Source of the DNA: Nitzschia sp. DOCU1
Lineage: Eukaryota; Bacillariophyta; Bacillariophyceae; Bacillariales; Bacillariaceae
NCBI GenBank assembly: GCA_951394045.1
Contig: OX595987.1
Span: 2,852,001 to 2,916,000 of the forward strand
Direction of reading: 5' to 3'
DNA length: 64,000 nt
The notes under the pieces were generated by a model, which worked only from the letters and a program-made list of their open reading frames with translations, did not search any database and was not told the DNA's origin. The position numbers and the translations under genes are program-made. Positions 1 to 10,526 of the stretch are shown piece by piece. Every line of letters begins with the position of its first letter. Position 1 is the stretch's first letter.

Positions 1-370
1 TGTTTTCGATGGATACCTTTCCCCCTCCAACAACTTGAAGTTCTCCGACATTCCTCTTGGTGCCGATGGTATCCGTGCCATCCCCACCGCCGGACTTTTC
101 CAAATCCTTGCCTTCTTCGCCCTTGTTGAGTTGGCCTGGATGCCCGCCTCCAAGTACGACGGAGACTACGGTGTTGGATACTTCGGAAGCAACATCGCCG
201 ACCCCGAAGAGAAGGCCCGCAAGTTGAATGTTGAGATCAACAACGGCCGTGCCGCCATGATGGGTATCATTGGAAACTTGGTTTCTGAGCAACTCACTGG
301 CCAAACCATGTACGAACAATACGCCGCTGGACACATCTCCCCCTTCGGTGATGGACAAGGTGTCTTCTAA
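1..370 (+). CDS. Fucoxanthin-chlorophyll a/c binding protein (FCP/Lhcf-type), 3' part
   Basis: This is the C-terminal 122 codons of an FCP light-harvesting antenna protein; the 5' end lies outside the window. The open frame runs from base 2 (VFDGYLSPSNN...) to TAA at 368-370. The last membrane helix carries the LHC chlorophyll-binding signature (EINNGRAAMMG), and the protein ends in FGDGQGVF. FCPs are thylakoid proteins that bind fucoxanthin and chlorophylls a and c. The encoded segment is identical in protein to the end of the complete gene at 17647-18270 and differs from it at only two synonymous bases that I could find. The 3' flanks are unrelated, so the likeness stops at the coding region. 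A TTG inside the frame is not the real start. Confidence 0.95.
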   Translation, partial: VFDGYLSPSNNLKFSDIPLGADGIRAIPTAGLFQILAFFALVELAWMPASKYDGDYGVGYFGSNIADPEEKARKLNVEINNGRAAMMGIIGNLVSEQLTGQTMYEQYAAGHISPFGDGQGVF

Positions 371-880
371 GAAGCTTACAGCTAATGCCCCGGCACAGCT
401 GTCGCTCTACAAGTACTACTTAGACCTGTCTTAGACCCTGCTCTCAGCACCCACAAGAATAGTTTCTCTCGCCGTTTCGAGCAGAAACCTTAGCACAATT
501 CTAGTTTATACTCTACTGATAGCGCGCACTTTTCGCTGCTTTAATAGTAGCTTATACTCCTTTATACTCTATAGAGACTGCAATTGTAACACACAAACAT
601 AGTCACAAAAAGCTCAGGGAAGCCATTGCTTCGACGACTCCTGTCAGTACCTGTAATGGCGACTGGAGAGACCGCCGAATGGAAAGTCTCTCCCTCAGAC
701 CGAATTTACCGGTATATTTGACCCATACGAGTGACGTCATCGATCGTCGGGAAGCAAAAAAAAGCGCTTTCGTCGAAATCTTTTGGATGAACAACCTCCG
801 AAGAAGAATGACTATGAGATCCGAGATGTGACACCGTCATTGTCAGCCATTCGAGAATCAAAGCCTCGAAGCATTATTTC
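371..880. other. Intergenic: FCP 3' flank and upstream of FAD monooxygenase
   Basis: No gene seen. The first half is AT-rich with the 11-mer TTTATACTCTA present twice, as expected of 3' UTR or terminator sequence. The second half would hold the promoter of the gene starting at 881. No clear TATA box. Confidence 0.5.
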
Positions 881-2422
881 ATGAGGAAACCAAGCCATTT
901 TCTGCTTTACTTCTCGCTTTGTACGCTCGAGAGCATTGACTCCCTTTCGCTAGGGGGACGCAGTGGAAAGCGCTCAAGCCCCGTAAACCGAGTCGCCATT
1001 GTCGGAGGGGGGATTGCAGGTCTGTCTTTAGCGCATGCTTTGAAGAACTCCCCATCTCTATGCCCGAAGGAAAATGCGGAAAAATTGGAAGTAACCATAT
1101 TTGACTCGCGACCATACTTGGACTATCAAGCAGGGTCGGGCGTCCAACTCAATGGCGGCATGGCAGTCCTCGGCAAGATTAACCCCGAAGTGCAAACAGC
1201 TGTAATTGACGCGGCTGTTCCTATTGGCACTTTACAAGGACGGAATAAATCATGGGGGAAAGATGGCTCCGAGAGCAAACTGTGGGACTTAGACCTGGCC
1301 ACAATCTTAAAGAATGCTGGTGGGATAGCTTCGAAGGAGCTTATCGTGGATAACCAACCAGTGTGGTATGGAATCATGCGTGGTGCCTTGCAAGAAACTC
1401 TAATGGAATCCCTTCCTAAAGAAGATACAATGCAAGTCATGTTTGGAAAAAGCATCGTCGGCATTTCAGCTAACAACGATGCAGCGTACTGTGACTTTGC
1501 CGATGGCACAACATCGGGGCCGTTCGATTTGGTCGTTGGATGCGACGGCATAAAGTCTGCTATAAAAGAATACATTGAGAAGGATAAAATATCCAAAGAG
1601 CCTTCGAAGCGAGAGGGTAGTGCTGCAGCATTATACGCCGGTATTCGTATTGGTTACGCCGTTGCGGACGCGGACAAGTCCGAGCAACATAGAAAATCAC
1701 GCTCCTTAAAACAGATCTTCGCTGATGGAGCCTACATGCTTCTGGGGACGTATGGGAACGGCAAAAATCGACCTCCATGCAACGGCATATTTATCATTTC
1801 ACTGGATAAAAATTTCAATGGACCTTTCAAGAGGAAGGAATCCAAGTCTGCTACGTCTATATCAGAGAATGCCGACTGGACCCAGGACCAAAGGCAAGCG
1901 AGGCAAGATGCCCAGCAACGAATGATCCAGCAACTGTCAGCCAATAATATCCCGGGAGAGGACATTGCTCTGGCCATTGAGAAATGCGACAGATTTTTTG
2001 AACTTGGCGTTTATTTCCACAACCCACTGAGTCTCAGCGGCTGGAGCAAGAGTATACAGTCCACCAACGGCTGTTACACAGTGCTCTGTGGCGACAGCGC
2101 CCATGCAATGCCTCCCTTCCTCGGTCAAGGCGCAAACCAAGCAATTCAAGACGCGTACGTGCTGGCCCAAAAGATCCACCAATTCAACTCAGCCATCAGT
2201 ACTGATGAGCCCCTAGACCTGATGTCGCTCTTTAAGGAGTACGAAAGGAGTCGTTGGGGGCCAACGACTAGCATCACTGCCAAAGCAGCCATCTTGGGAT
2301 ATCTAGAAACCGGCGGCCGAGATGGCTTCTATTCGAAAATTCGAGATGTATTTTTCGGAATACTTGCCCTTTTAGGCATACCTCAGCGCGTATTGGTGGA
2401 CGCAGCTACTCCCAAAGTATAG
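881..2422 (+). CDS. FAD-dependent monooxygenase (UbiH / zeaxanthin epoxidase-like group)
   Basis: This is a 513-residue flavoprotein hydroxylase. The Rossmann FAD-binding motif VGGGIAG is at residues 41-47. A DG-type motif (VVGCDGIKSAI) sits mid-protein, and the second FAD motif GDSAHAMPPFLGQGANQ starts at about residue 404. Enzymes of this fold insert one oxygen from O2 using NAD(P)H; relatives include zeaxanthin epoxidases, kynurenine 3-monooxygenase and salicylate hydroxylases. The sequence does not fix the substrate. The first 30 residues are hydrophobic and then basic, which could be an organelle presequence, but there is no clear A-F plastid motif. It is one uninterrupted reading frame from the first ATG. 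It converges on the plastid enoyl-ACP reductase gene 63 bp downstream. Confidence 0.85.
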   Translation: MRKPSHFLLYFSLCTLESIDSLSLGGRSGKRSSPVNRVAIVGGGIAGLSLAHALKNSPSLCPKENAEKLEVTIFDSRPYLDYQAGSGVQLNGGMAVLGKINPEVQTAVIDAAVPIGTLQGRNKSWGKDGSESKLWDLDLATILKNAGGIASKELIVDNQPVWYGIMRGALQETLMESLPKEDTMQVMFGKSIVGISANNDAAYCDFADGTTSGPFDLVVGCDGIKSAIKEYIEKDKISKEPSKREGSAAALYAGIRIGYAVADADKSEQHRKSRSLKQIFADGAYMLLGTYGNGKNRPPCNGIFIISLDKNFNGPFKRKESKSATSISENADWTQDQRQARQDAQQRMIQQLSANNIPGEDIALAIEKCDRFFELGVYFHNPLSLSGWSKSIQSTNGCYTVLCGDSAHAMPPFLGQGANQAIQDAYVLAQKIHQFNSAISTDEPLDLMSLFKEYERSRWGPTTSITAKAAILGYLETGGRDGFYSKIRDVFFGILALLGIPQRVLVDAATPKV

Positions 2423-2485
2423 TCCTGCGTAAATCCACTGATAAAATTACAATGTTTGAAGTAGCTAGTAAACGAATAGAGATAA

Positions 2486-3708
2486 TTAACGTTGCATGGC
2501 TTCGCTGTCCAAAGCCATTCCCATGGCATGAAGACCGTTGTCCACGTACAGTGTGACCCCGGTGATGGTGCGCGCCATTGGGGAGCAGAGGAAAAGAGCG
2601 GAGGAACCAACATCGTCACTGTAAAGATCTTGAGCGAGAGGAGCATTGGCCCTGGAATAGTCGATGGCATATTCGATGAAGGTCTTTTGTCCTGGCTCCT
2701 TTCCGATGGCAGAGGCTGCTCGCGACTTCAGAGGTCCAGCGCTGATAGTATTGACTCGGACTTCGTACTTGCGACCAGCTTCATAGGCGAGAGTACGAGT
2801 GTCACTCTCGAGCTGGGCCTTGGCAGAAGACATACCGCCACCGTATCCAGGGATGACCTTTTCGGAGGCGATGTAGGTCAATGAAAGAGCTGAACCTCCC
2901 TTGTTCATGATGGGGCCGAATTTCTGCAAAAGTGAGACAAAAGAGTAAGCAGAAGCAGACGAGGCTGCAAGGTATCCCTTTCGGCTAGTTTCAAGGAGAG
3001 GCTTGGTGACTTCGGGGCCATTGGCAAGCGAGTGAACGAGAATGTCAATTTTTCCGTAGTCCTTCTCGATCGCTGCAGCTACCTCAGAGATGGTGAATCC
3101 AGAAAGGCCAGAATAACGCTTGTTTGTCTTGATATCCTCAGGTACATCTTCAGGGGTATCGAACACGGCATCAAGAGGATAAACCTTTTCGATGACCATT
3201 TTTGATCCATCGGACAAGATCGAGTCCTCATCAAATTGCCCCTTCCTGAGTCCCATTTCGAAGATTTTCAAAACAGGTGGCCAAGTTCCAACAACGATAG
3301 TGGCTCCCGCATCAGCAAGGGCCTTGGCAATAGCCCACCCATATCCAGTGGAATCGGCTACACCGGCAATAAAGGCTACTTTTCCTTTCAAATCAACGGT
3401 AGCCGCCATCTTAAGCTCAGTACTAGTTCTAGACGACGAGACGGGAGCTACGGCAGTCGAAGTGACACGGAAAGAGCTGCGACCAACAGCTACAAAGCAA
3501 GGTGGAAGAGTCAGAAACCATTTTAGAAGAAGGCGGTCATCGACGAAATCCGGGAATTTGACCGTTGCCACTTAATAGTGGCATTCCGAACCACGACGAC
3601 GAAAAATTTCTTCGTCACGACGAACTCACCAAGCGAAGGGCTGAAGGCACCAGTGGTCGAAAGCATGGCACTCAGTGCCGCAACAAGAAGGGAGAGGCGA
3701 AACATCAT
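2486..3708 (-). CDS. fabI: Enoyl-[acyl-carrier-protein] reductase (NADH), plastid type II fatty acid synthesis
   Basis: Two exons, complement(3630-3708, 2486-3489), give 360 aa. The 140-nt intron has donor GTGAGT and acceptor TTTGTAG, and the phase-1 junction restores the frame exactly. Exon 1 encodes a signal peptide ending [10 protein letters not shown], the diatom plastid presequence with its A/G-F cleavage site. The mature part is a short-chain reductase of the plant/plastid FabI type: nucleotide-binding [20 protein letters not shown], the NGPEV loop, and the active-site Tyr/Lys pair in [11 protein letters not shown]. It catalyses the last reduction of each fatty acid elongation cycle in the plastid stroma. 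An ATG inside exon 2 before AATVDLKG would give a protein without a presequence and is not preferred. Confidence 0.95.
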
Positions 3709-4371
3709 CTTGGCAAATCTGGTTGTATAAAATTGTGACGGTGATATCTTGTCATGTGAACGTCGACGGTCGACTAATCTCTCTAGATATCGGCGGCCTT
3801 CGGTCGGTCGTCGATTGGAGCATTGCTTTCTCGATCCGACGCTGGTACCACGTACTTCGAAGTTGGTACGAAAAGTGCGTACATTTCTACGAGGAGAAAA
3901 GGATCCCGCGCGTGATTTTCGCGCATCACTTGGCTGACGTCTGTCGTTGTTGTTGCTGTCACGGGCCAATTTTGAGCGCAAAAGGCGACGACCATGTTGC
4001 CAACGTCGTCGCATCTACGGCGGCCATCACATCAAAATTCCCTCCGAGACCGTCGTCGCTCAGCCTCACCATCTCTCCCTTCCCGAGGCCGAACCACTAA
4101 AAGCAAGAAGCACGTTGTCATTGGAAGTCGCTAATATCAATCTAGCTAGATAGTAAGCAGAAGAGAGACCGGGGCGACATCCCCCCATCTGACCAGCATA
4201 AACGCGGACTACAAACTATATTCACAAGCCACAAGCATCAGACACCGACAAAGAATACTACTGATGGACAACGGTATCTCGAACATCTGCTACTGTATCG
4301 GTACCCTTCTTGGTTCCTTATGCATACATCTTCTCCTATCACGCCAAGCACTACCATGCCGACGGCCGAGC
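3709..4371. other. Intergenic, upstream of fabI
   Basis: No gene supported. Open frames here on both strands are short, overlap one another and resemble nothing. It should contain the promoter of the enoyl reductase and the 3' end of the PH-domain gene. Confidence 0.4.
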
Positions 4372-5085
4372 CTAACCATGGTAGCCTCTTGGCATAGGAC
4401 CCGCCTCAGCAAAGTTTGACATTTCCAATTCTCTCAAATTGTATTCATCCATTCGTGCGCGGATCCGGTCTTTGCTTTTCACTAGTCCCCTGCCGTTACT
4501 ATCAAAATAGCTCCAGCTAGACGGATAGGGCATGCCCTTTGCATGTCCCAGATTCCTCGTGATGGTTTCCTGTCTAGCTTCTTGAATGCTTCTGATCCAT
4601 AAACTTGCTTCTTCCTCGTCTGCGACTGCATAATAGTGCTTTCTACGAAGAGTCGACACAGCAAAAGCGGAAGTGAATCCAGGCGGCATGGTTCCAAGTT
4701 CCGGAACGGACCTGCCTCTCGGTACATGGTCAACAGCTATTGTTTCCAACTCAAATGGAGCCCCTTTTGGAACTTCTGAAGCCTGATCCTTGAATTTGTA
4801 CAGGAGAGACCCACACAGAATTAAGTATCGTTGCTTCCACGTTGGTCCCAAAAATGATAAAAAGGAAAATGACAAAATGATATTTTGAAGGAACTCTGGC
4901 AAAATGCTGTAAAGGATGGGAACGTGCAGCTTCAGTACTACACCATGCTGTTGCGGTGAGCTGTCGATCATAGCCTTGGCGGCCAGACCAGATCCAGCCA
5001 AATGCACAAAACTGTCACGCTCTGAAGACATGTTGGATTCGGCGCTGCTAGGATTGAAAGTTGTTCTTTGTCGCAATTCTGTCAT
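4372..5085 (-). CDS. PH-domain protein
   Basis: This 237-residue protein has a pleckstrin-homology domain. The first strand (GVVLK) and the block TWKQRYLILCGSLLYKF are typical, and the closing helix with its invariant Trp is EEEASLWIRSIQEAR. PH domains bind phosphoinositides or proteins at membranes. Between the first strand and TWKQRY lies an odd hydrophobic stretch of about 30 residues (PEFLQNIILSFSFLSFL), a long loop or an intron I could not resolve; no good GT-AG pair keeps the frame there. The C-terminus after the PH domain is charged and of unknown function. The start is the first ATG. Confidence 0.75.
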   Translation of the reverse strand: MTELRQRTTFNPSSAESNMSSERDSFVHLAGSGLAAKAMIDSSPQQHGVVLKLHVPILYSILPEFLQNIILSFSFLSFLGPTWKQRYLILCGSLLYKFKDQASEVPKGAPFELETIAVDHVPRGRSVPELGTMPPGFTSAFAVSTLRRKHYYAVADEEEASLWIRSIQEARQETITRNLGHAKGMPYPSSWSYFDSNGRGLVKSKDRIRARMDEYNLRELEMSNFAEAGPMPRGYHG

Positions 5086-5828
5086 TACGATTTCTCCTGG
5101 CTTCTTGACGATTGGCGAGAGATCAGAAAATGAAGGTCGATTTGTTCAAGTTTTTCGTCAATTCCCGAAGGCGCTTGGAGTGAAAGGATTTGCCGACAGC
5201 TGTAGATGAAATGAATGGTGGCGAGCTTTATAAACATCAGCAGGGTCTCCAAACGTAGACGCTGTCGAGGTTTAGAGTTGTTGTGATTTCGATCGTGTTC
5301 CAACGTGCGCCACAGCCACGCCCCGACGTTCGATTTGACTCACATTTTATTCGCTGGCCGACCCACCGGAATGTAAATCAAACGAGTCGCTTGAGTCAAC
5401 TATATCATGTTCTTCTTCTTCTCAACACGCGGATCCGTCCACAACCAATGGGCAAGAAATCATCAAAGGTTATCTTCTTAGTAACTCCACAGTGCTGTCG
5501 CTCGAGCAGCAAATGTCGACCAAATTAGGTCTAGTCCACATTTCAGAGGCTGGCTGCAAGTAGGAGGGAGCAGAGTACCTTGCCACGACTGAAAAGTATA
5601 CATACCACCAGCAGCACCGCAGCTCCTTTATTTTGGTAGTAGGTAGTTACGGCATTTCTCTGCATCCAGACAATGTCACAGCAGTATTCTGTGATTTTCC
5701 ACGCGTCATCTCTAATATCTGCTAGACACAGCCGAATGTTGTTATAAAGTGAGTGAGCGGGGCAGAACGCACTTACTCTAATATTCCTTTATCTATCTAC
5801 TATTATCACAGACATCGAAGTCACAAAT
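5086..5828. other. Intergenic
   Basis: About 740 bp between the start of the PH-domain gene and the stop of the hydroxylase gene. I see no coding region, RNA gene or repeat. Confidence 0.4.
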
Positions 5829-6788
5829 TCATCCCGAAAGTTTGCCCGGGCTATCACGTCCCGTCAGCTTGGGTTCGATAAATGACATGAAGTAATCAAT
5901 GTTGAAGGTTGGTGCGGCGTATTTGGTGTTCAACTTTCGGTGATGCTCCAGGTGATCTTCAGTGGTAACTAGCCATTCAGGGAGGAGCCTTTCCGAAAGA
6001 TCGGCCAGCTTTGGAGTATGAATCAAAATGTTGGACAGTGACACAGTAGCCACACACAGTCGAATCGACATTGTATCGGGCTTGACAAAGGGCATGGAGA
6101 CAACAAAGGGCACAATGTATGCAAATATATATTCCACAGGAGAGACAGCGTTGGCAGCCATGGGAGTCACATGGACGTTGAATCGATGGTGAAAGCGGTG
6201 GTGTCGATACAAAACCGGATAAGTATGGAACAAGCGGTGCGCTGTGTAGAAGCAAATGGAATGCACAAAGAGAATCGTGGCAACGCAAACAATCTGGTCT
6301 CCAATGCCAAGCGTTTCATCTCGACGGCAGTAGTTTTCGACGGCAAAAACGTAGATAGGCCAGCCAAACATGAAATGATTCCTGAGGTTGGCGAAAATGG
6401 CGGCCATGTAGAGCTTCGGTCCCGCGCCTTTCTGTTTGAGAACTTTCTTGACCGTATCAATGGACCAAAGTTCCAAAACCAACGTAACCACAAATGTCCA
6501 GAAGGAAAGTTCGATACCCTCGGCGATATGGTCCCATACCTCAGGAGTCAAGGTCGATTCGAAACGAGAAAAGTCCATCATCGTTGATCCTGAGGTAGCA
6601 ACGTTGGTAAAATTGCGAATTTCGCAATCTTGTGAACTGTCATTGCTGCGAAAGAAAACGGCGTCAAGGATGCACTCTGGCTTTTTCTCCATCGCCCGCC
6701 AGCTGCCATCAAATTCGCGAAAATCGGAAGCAGCATGATTTTCACCGGATGAGAACCTGTCCAGAAGGACAGACCGGCGAATGACCAT
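5829..6788 (-). CDS. Fatty acid hydroxylase / sterol desaturase superfamily protein
   Basis: A 319-residue membrane protein of the di-iron hydroxylase family. Three histidine boxes are visible in order: HRLFH, then HHRFHH, then EDHLEHHRK near the C-terminus. They would bind two irons at the membrane face. Hydrophobic segments flank the boxes (SFWTFVVTLVLELW, IVCVATILFVHSICFY, YIFAYIVPFVV). Relatives include C-4 sterol methyl oxidase, C-5 sterol desaturase and alkylglycerol monooxygenase; the sequence does not choose among them. The first 60 residues lack likeness to the family, and an internal Met (MMDFSRF) could be the true start. No intron is needed. Confidence 0.88.
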   Translation of the reverse strand: MVIRRSVLLDRFSSGENHAASDFREFDGSWRAMEKKPECILDAVFFRSNDSSQDCEIRNFTNVATSGSTMMDFSRFESTLTPEVWDHIAEGIELSFWTFVVTLVLELWSIDTVKKVLKQKGAGPKLYMAAIFANLRNHFMFGWPIYVFAVENYCRRDETLGIGDQIVCVATILFVHSICFYTAHRLFHTYPVLYRHHRFHHRFNVHVTPMAANAVSPVEYIFAYIVPFVVSMPFVKPDTMSIRLCVATVSLSNILIHTPKLADLSERLLPEWLVTTEDHLEHHRKLNTKYAAPTFNIDYFMSFIEPKLTGRDSPGKLSG

Positions 6789-7206
6789 GACAGATGACCA
6801 AAGTGTTCAACGATGCAGTGGTAGATCAAATGTGTACGAAAGACATTTTGGCAAAGAACGAATTTTGGTGTCAACCCAATGATTTGATTATTCATTTGAG
6901 TCGACTAAGTCGAAGTGATGGCAAAAGCTTCCACGTGGCACAAAATAAAACAATGAATCATCGTCTGGCCATCGAGCGATACCAAACGTCAGTCGAACAA
7001 CCCAAAACGTTTGGCTCACACGCGTCGTCGTTTCACCATCATCGCCATCGTCGCTCCATCTCATCGCACCCCATCAACTAACGAAAGCACCCATCGTTCG
7101 CTGTTGCCCTGCTGCCTTGACGAACAATCCCTTGCTCGACAGTCAACTGTTCACCAAGTATTCGATTGACGAAACCCTATTCGGTTGTCTAGTTTGAATT
7201 GTTGAA
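6789..7206. other. Intergenic, divergent promoter region
   Basis: Lies between the starts of two divergent genes (hydroxylase on minus, small plastid protein on plus). No coding region seen. CATCGTCG-type low-complexity stretches occur near 7020-7060. Confidence 0.4.
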
Positions 7207-7626
7207 ATGTTCCACCGACTTCTGTTAGTAGTTGTTGCAGCTCTTGCTGTTTTGTCCGGCACAGAGGTATGTTGTGTGATTCTGCACGAGCGACATAGGT
7301 CCAGTTCTGTGGAATACGAGATGCGTTACCTCAGTTTCTCACATTTTCCTGTTGCAATTCTTTAGGCCTTTGCCCCCAAGCCTGCGTTCTTCAAGCCGGC
7401 CCTGGTTTCTTCCACCGAATTGTTGGCATCGCGTATGAATGCTAAGAAAGAAAAGATCAAGCGCAACAGGGAAAACATGCGTAAATTCTCCAGCCCCGGG
7501 CGCCGCGGAACCAGCCGTAGAAAGACCTTGAAGAAGCTTCAATCCAATAAGGCACGTCAAACTGAGAACGAATTCATCGCCCGATGCTTCATCACTGGTC
7601 CTCCACCGAATGAGCGAGACGATTAA
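7207..7626 (+). CDS. Small basic protein with plastid presequence, function unknown
   Basis: Two exons, join(7207-7266, 7366-7626), give 106 aa. The intron has donor GTATGT and acceptor TTCTTTAG, with a phase-0 junction. Exon 1 is a signal peptide (MFHRLLLVVVAALAVLSGTE) and exon 2 starts AFAPKPAF, so the splice site falls exactly at the A-F plastid cleavage motif. The mature part is very basic (KKEKIKRNRENMRKF, RRGTSRRKTLKKL), which suggests RNA or ribosome binding in the plastid stroma. I do not recognise the family. The ATG at 7207 is the only start that supplies a presequence. Confidence 0.8.
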
Positions 7627-7941
7627 ATTCAGGATTTCGTTGGTGGCAAGATGAGAAAACGTTTGGATAGATCACGTGTAATTTAAAGTTGGCCTATTTG
7701 GAATGAATGTGGTACCAATGTTTGAATGCTGTCGTAGTAGATCTATTTGCTTTGTACGACGTGTAGCACTAGGTGAGATACGGACTGCCCATCTTGCACT
7801 ACTACTAGTAGTAGGTGGTTTCAAAACGCTACTAGTAGAGGGCATCCTCGTCCCACTCTACAAGTAGCAAGTGGACGTTCAGCTACTAACTTGTACGCAC
7901 AACCAAGCAAATAAACCTGGGAAATCATGGTATTTAATGAA
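7627..7941. other. Intergenic between convergent genes, with ACTAGTAG repeats
   Basis: About 315 bp between two stop codons. CTACTAGTAG-type short palindromic repeats occur around 7798-7840. No gene seen. Confidence 0.4.
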
Positions 7942-9329
7942 TTACTCTTCGTCAACTCGTTGGCTCACGGCTGCCGCATGTTCCGCCGTCACACTTGTTT
8001 CTGCTGGTCCACCAATTCGTCGCGCAGTGCTTCCCATGGGATTTGGTTGCAATTCCAGGGGAGCCTCATTGGGAAAGAGCTCGCACTGGGCCTTTTGCAT
8101 CATCAGGTGGTCAACAAGAGTGAGCGCGACCATCGCCTCTACCATGGGGATGGCCCTTGGCAATACGCAGGGATCGTGACGTCCTTTGCCCCTGAGCTCC
8201 ACCTCCTGACCATCGCGGGTTACAGTTCCCTGTATCAAAGCAGAAAGCAGAGTTGAGCTGTGAGCACACCACTTTTGTCATACCACGAATCTGATCATTC
8301 TACAAAGCGTACCTGCACCTGGCCGATTGTAGATGTGGGCTTGAAGGCAACTTTTACCACGATGTTCTCTCCGTTGCTGATTCCTCCCTGAATACCTCCT
8401 GATCGATTGGTTCTAGTCCTTGTAGCACCGGTAACCGGATCGATGTAGAATTCGTCGTTGTGTTCTTTACCAGTCAAGAGGGTACCTTCAAAGCCAGATC
8501 CCGATTCGAAACCCTTCGCAGCAGGAATCGACATGCATGCCTTTGCCAAATCCGCCTCGAGCTTGTCGAAGACAGGAGCCCCAAGACCGGCCGGAACGTT
8601 TCGTGCCACACATGTGACGACGCCACCAATGGAGTTACCTGACTTGCGAATCTCGTCGATTCGTGCCAACATTTTCTCTGCGACGGCTTGATCCGGGCAC
8701 CGAACGATATTCGAGTCTACATCTTCCATCGTAAAAGTATCGTGATCGACGTCCTTGGTCTCAATATCTTGAACCTTAGAGACATAGGCCAATACTTCAA
8801 TACCATTGTATTGTTTCAAGATCTTTCGGGCAATCGCTCCGGCAGCCACACGGCCGATCGTTTCTCTGGCAGAAGATCGGCCGCCACCAGCAATGGCTCG
8901 AACTCCATACTTGGCATCATAGGTGGCATCGGCATGCGAGGGTCGGTAGGCGACCTTCATATCATTTTCAAGGTAGTCCTGGGATCGTTGATCCTGGTTC
9001 CGAACCACCATGGCGATTGGAGTACCAAGAGTGATATCCTCAGGATTCAATCCTGACATGATTTCGACAGCGTCTGCCTCATTTCTCGGTGTCGTGATTC
9101 GTGACTGACCCGGTCGACGCCTATCCAAATCCTTCTGAATGTCTTCCCTAGTAACGTGAAGCCTCGGAGGGCATCCATCTAGAGTAACACCAACACCTCC
9201 ACCATGAGATTCTCCCCACGTGGAAATGCGAAAGACTTTTCCAAAGGTGTTGCCTGTTCCCATGAACAGTGTCAATGCACTGCCACCGGGCAGAAGCAGT
9301 GAAAACGCCAATAGTCCACGGATTCCCAT
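7942..9329 (-). CDS. aroC: Chorismate synthase, plastid-targeted
   Basis: Two exons, complement(8313-9329, 7942-8229), give 434 aa. The 83-nt intron (GTACGC...GATACAG) has a phase-0 junction, joining STIGQVQ to GTVTRDGQ. Chorismate synthase motifs are clear: [18 protein letters not shown] at the mature start, [28 protein letters not shown], and [18 protein letters not shown] in exon 2. It converts EPSP to chorismate, the final shikimate step towards aromatic amino acids and quinones, using reduced FMN. The first 22 residues are a signal peptide ending GGSALTLF, consistent with plastid import. It shares a 423-bp divergent promoter region with the cyclophilin gene. Confidence 0.96.
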
Positions 9330-9752
9330 GTTATGTGTGCTGCTCGTCTGCTTGGTAGCTTCTGAAAATTCTTCTTCAGATCAATTCAATGTTGCAAAAG
9401 ACACCTTGGGGAAGGACCGTCCATTCAATTATGATCCGATTGAGATTCAAAATTTCGCCGTCGGCGAAATGGCGTCGCATCACAAACAAAGAAGAGTACA
9501 TAGCACTCGGGTAGGTACGTGCTCGGTCGGTGGCAGTTTTCGTTCGTCATGGTCCATCCAAATTTTTGCGTCGGATTAGTCATTATCGATCTGCGACGGA
9601 ATGCCAGACTTTAGGTTATGAGGCGAAAGTGACTACAGAAATCATCGATCTCGCCTTTACCCGCATTTCCATTCCAACAGGTTCTGCTAACAGAAACTGT
9701 TTCCATAACACAATCAACAGAAGTTTAATTTAGGATAAATCAGAGAGAAGAC
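9330..9752. other. Divergent promoter region between chorismate synthase and cyclophilin
   Basis: Both flanking genes start outward from this 423-bp gap, so it must hold both promoters. No coding region seen. A short inverted pair TTTCGCCG/CGGCGAAA occurs near 9453-9468. Confidence 0.45.
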
Positions 9753-10494
9753 ATGGCTACCGAACCTGACGGCAATCCCAATGATCCATGGTCGTATGTG
9801 AAATTCGACACAAGTATCGTGAGTAATTCGCGCAGCCTTGGTTCCATCTATCGCGAGATAGCCTCATACACCGCTCACATGGTTCGTTTTCTGGCTTTGA
9901 AATACATCATAGGGAAGCTTTGTGGTTGAGTTGTACCATCGCCATGCTCCGAGGACCTGCTACAATATTGCGGCTCTCGCACATGCTGGATACTATGACA
10001 ATACTGTCTTCCATCGAATCATTCGAGATTTTATGATTCAGGGGTAAGGACATCGAGATTACTTTGTATGCTCGTGGGTGAAATTTACAGGTTTGTTTCT
10101 CACGCCGTTCTTTTGTTCAAGGGGGGATCCGACCGCTACTGGGCGTGGTGGTGAATCTATTTATGGTGGAAAATTTGAGGACGAAATTACTCGAAATTTG
10201 AAACACACGGGGGCCGGTATCTTGAGCATGGCCAATTCGGGCCCCAATACAAATGGAAGCCAGTTTTTCATCACGTTGAAACCTACACCGTGGCTTGATG
10301 GCAAGCATACCATATTTGGTCGAATTTATAGTGGAATGGGTGTCATTCAACGCGTGGGGATGGTAGCAACTGACAAAGAAGATAAGCCAACACATCCGAT
10401 TACCATCTACAAGGCACGACCGTACCGAGGGATTCCACCACCCGACGACGATCAACTCACAGCAGATGCGACATTGGCGATAACAGCTAGCTAG
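9753..10494 (+). CDS. Cyclophilin-type peptidyl-prolyl isomerase, PPIL1-like
   Basis: Three exons, join(9753-9818, 9913-10043, 10122-10494), give 189 aa. The introns are 94 and 78 nt. The second junction splits a Gly codon and restores [16 protein letters not shown], the family signature. The domain contains the active-site Arg in [33 protein letters not shown], and the short form lacking the CypA-type insertion. PPIL1 proteins act in the spliceosome; the short N-terminus and [13 protein letters not shown] fit that subgroup. The extra C-terminal 20 residues ([12 protein letters not shown]...) are unusual. The stop is 33 bp from the convergent WD40 gene. Confidence 0.93.
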
Positions 10495-10526
10495 ACTTGG
10501 AACAAGTGCACTTTTTCATAGGAAAA

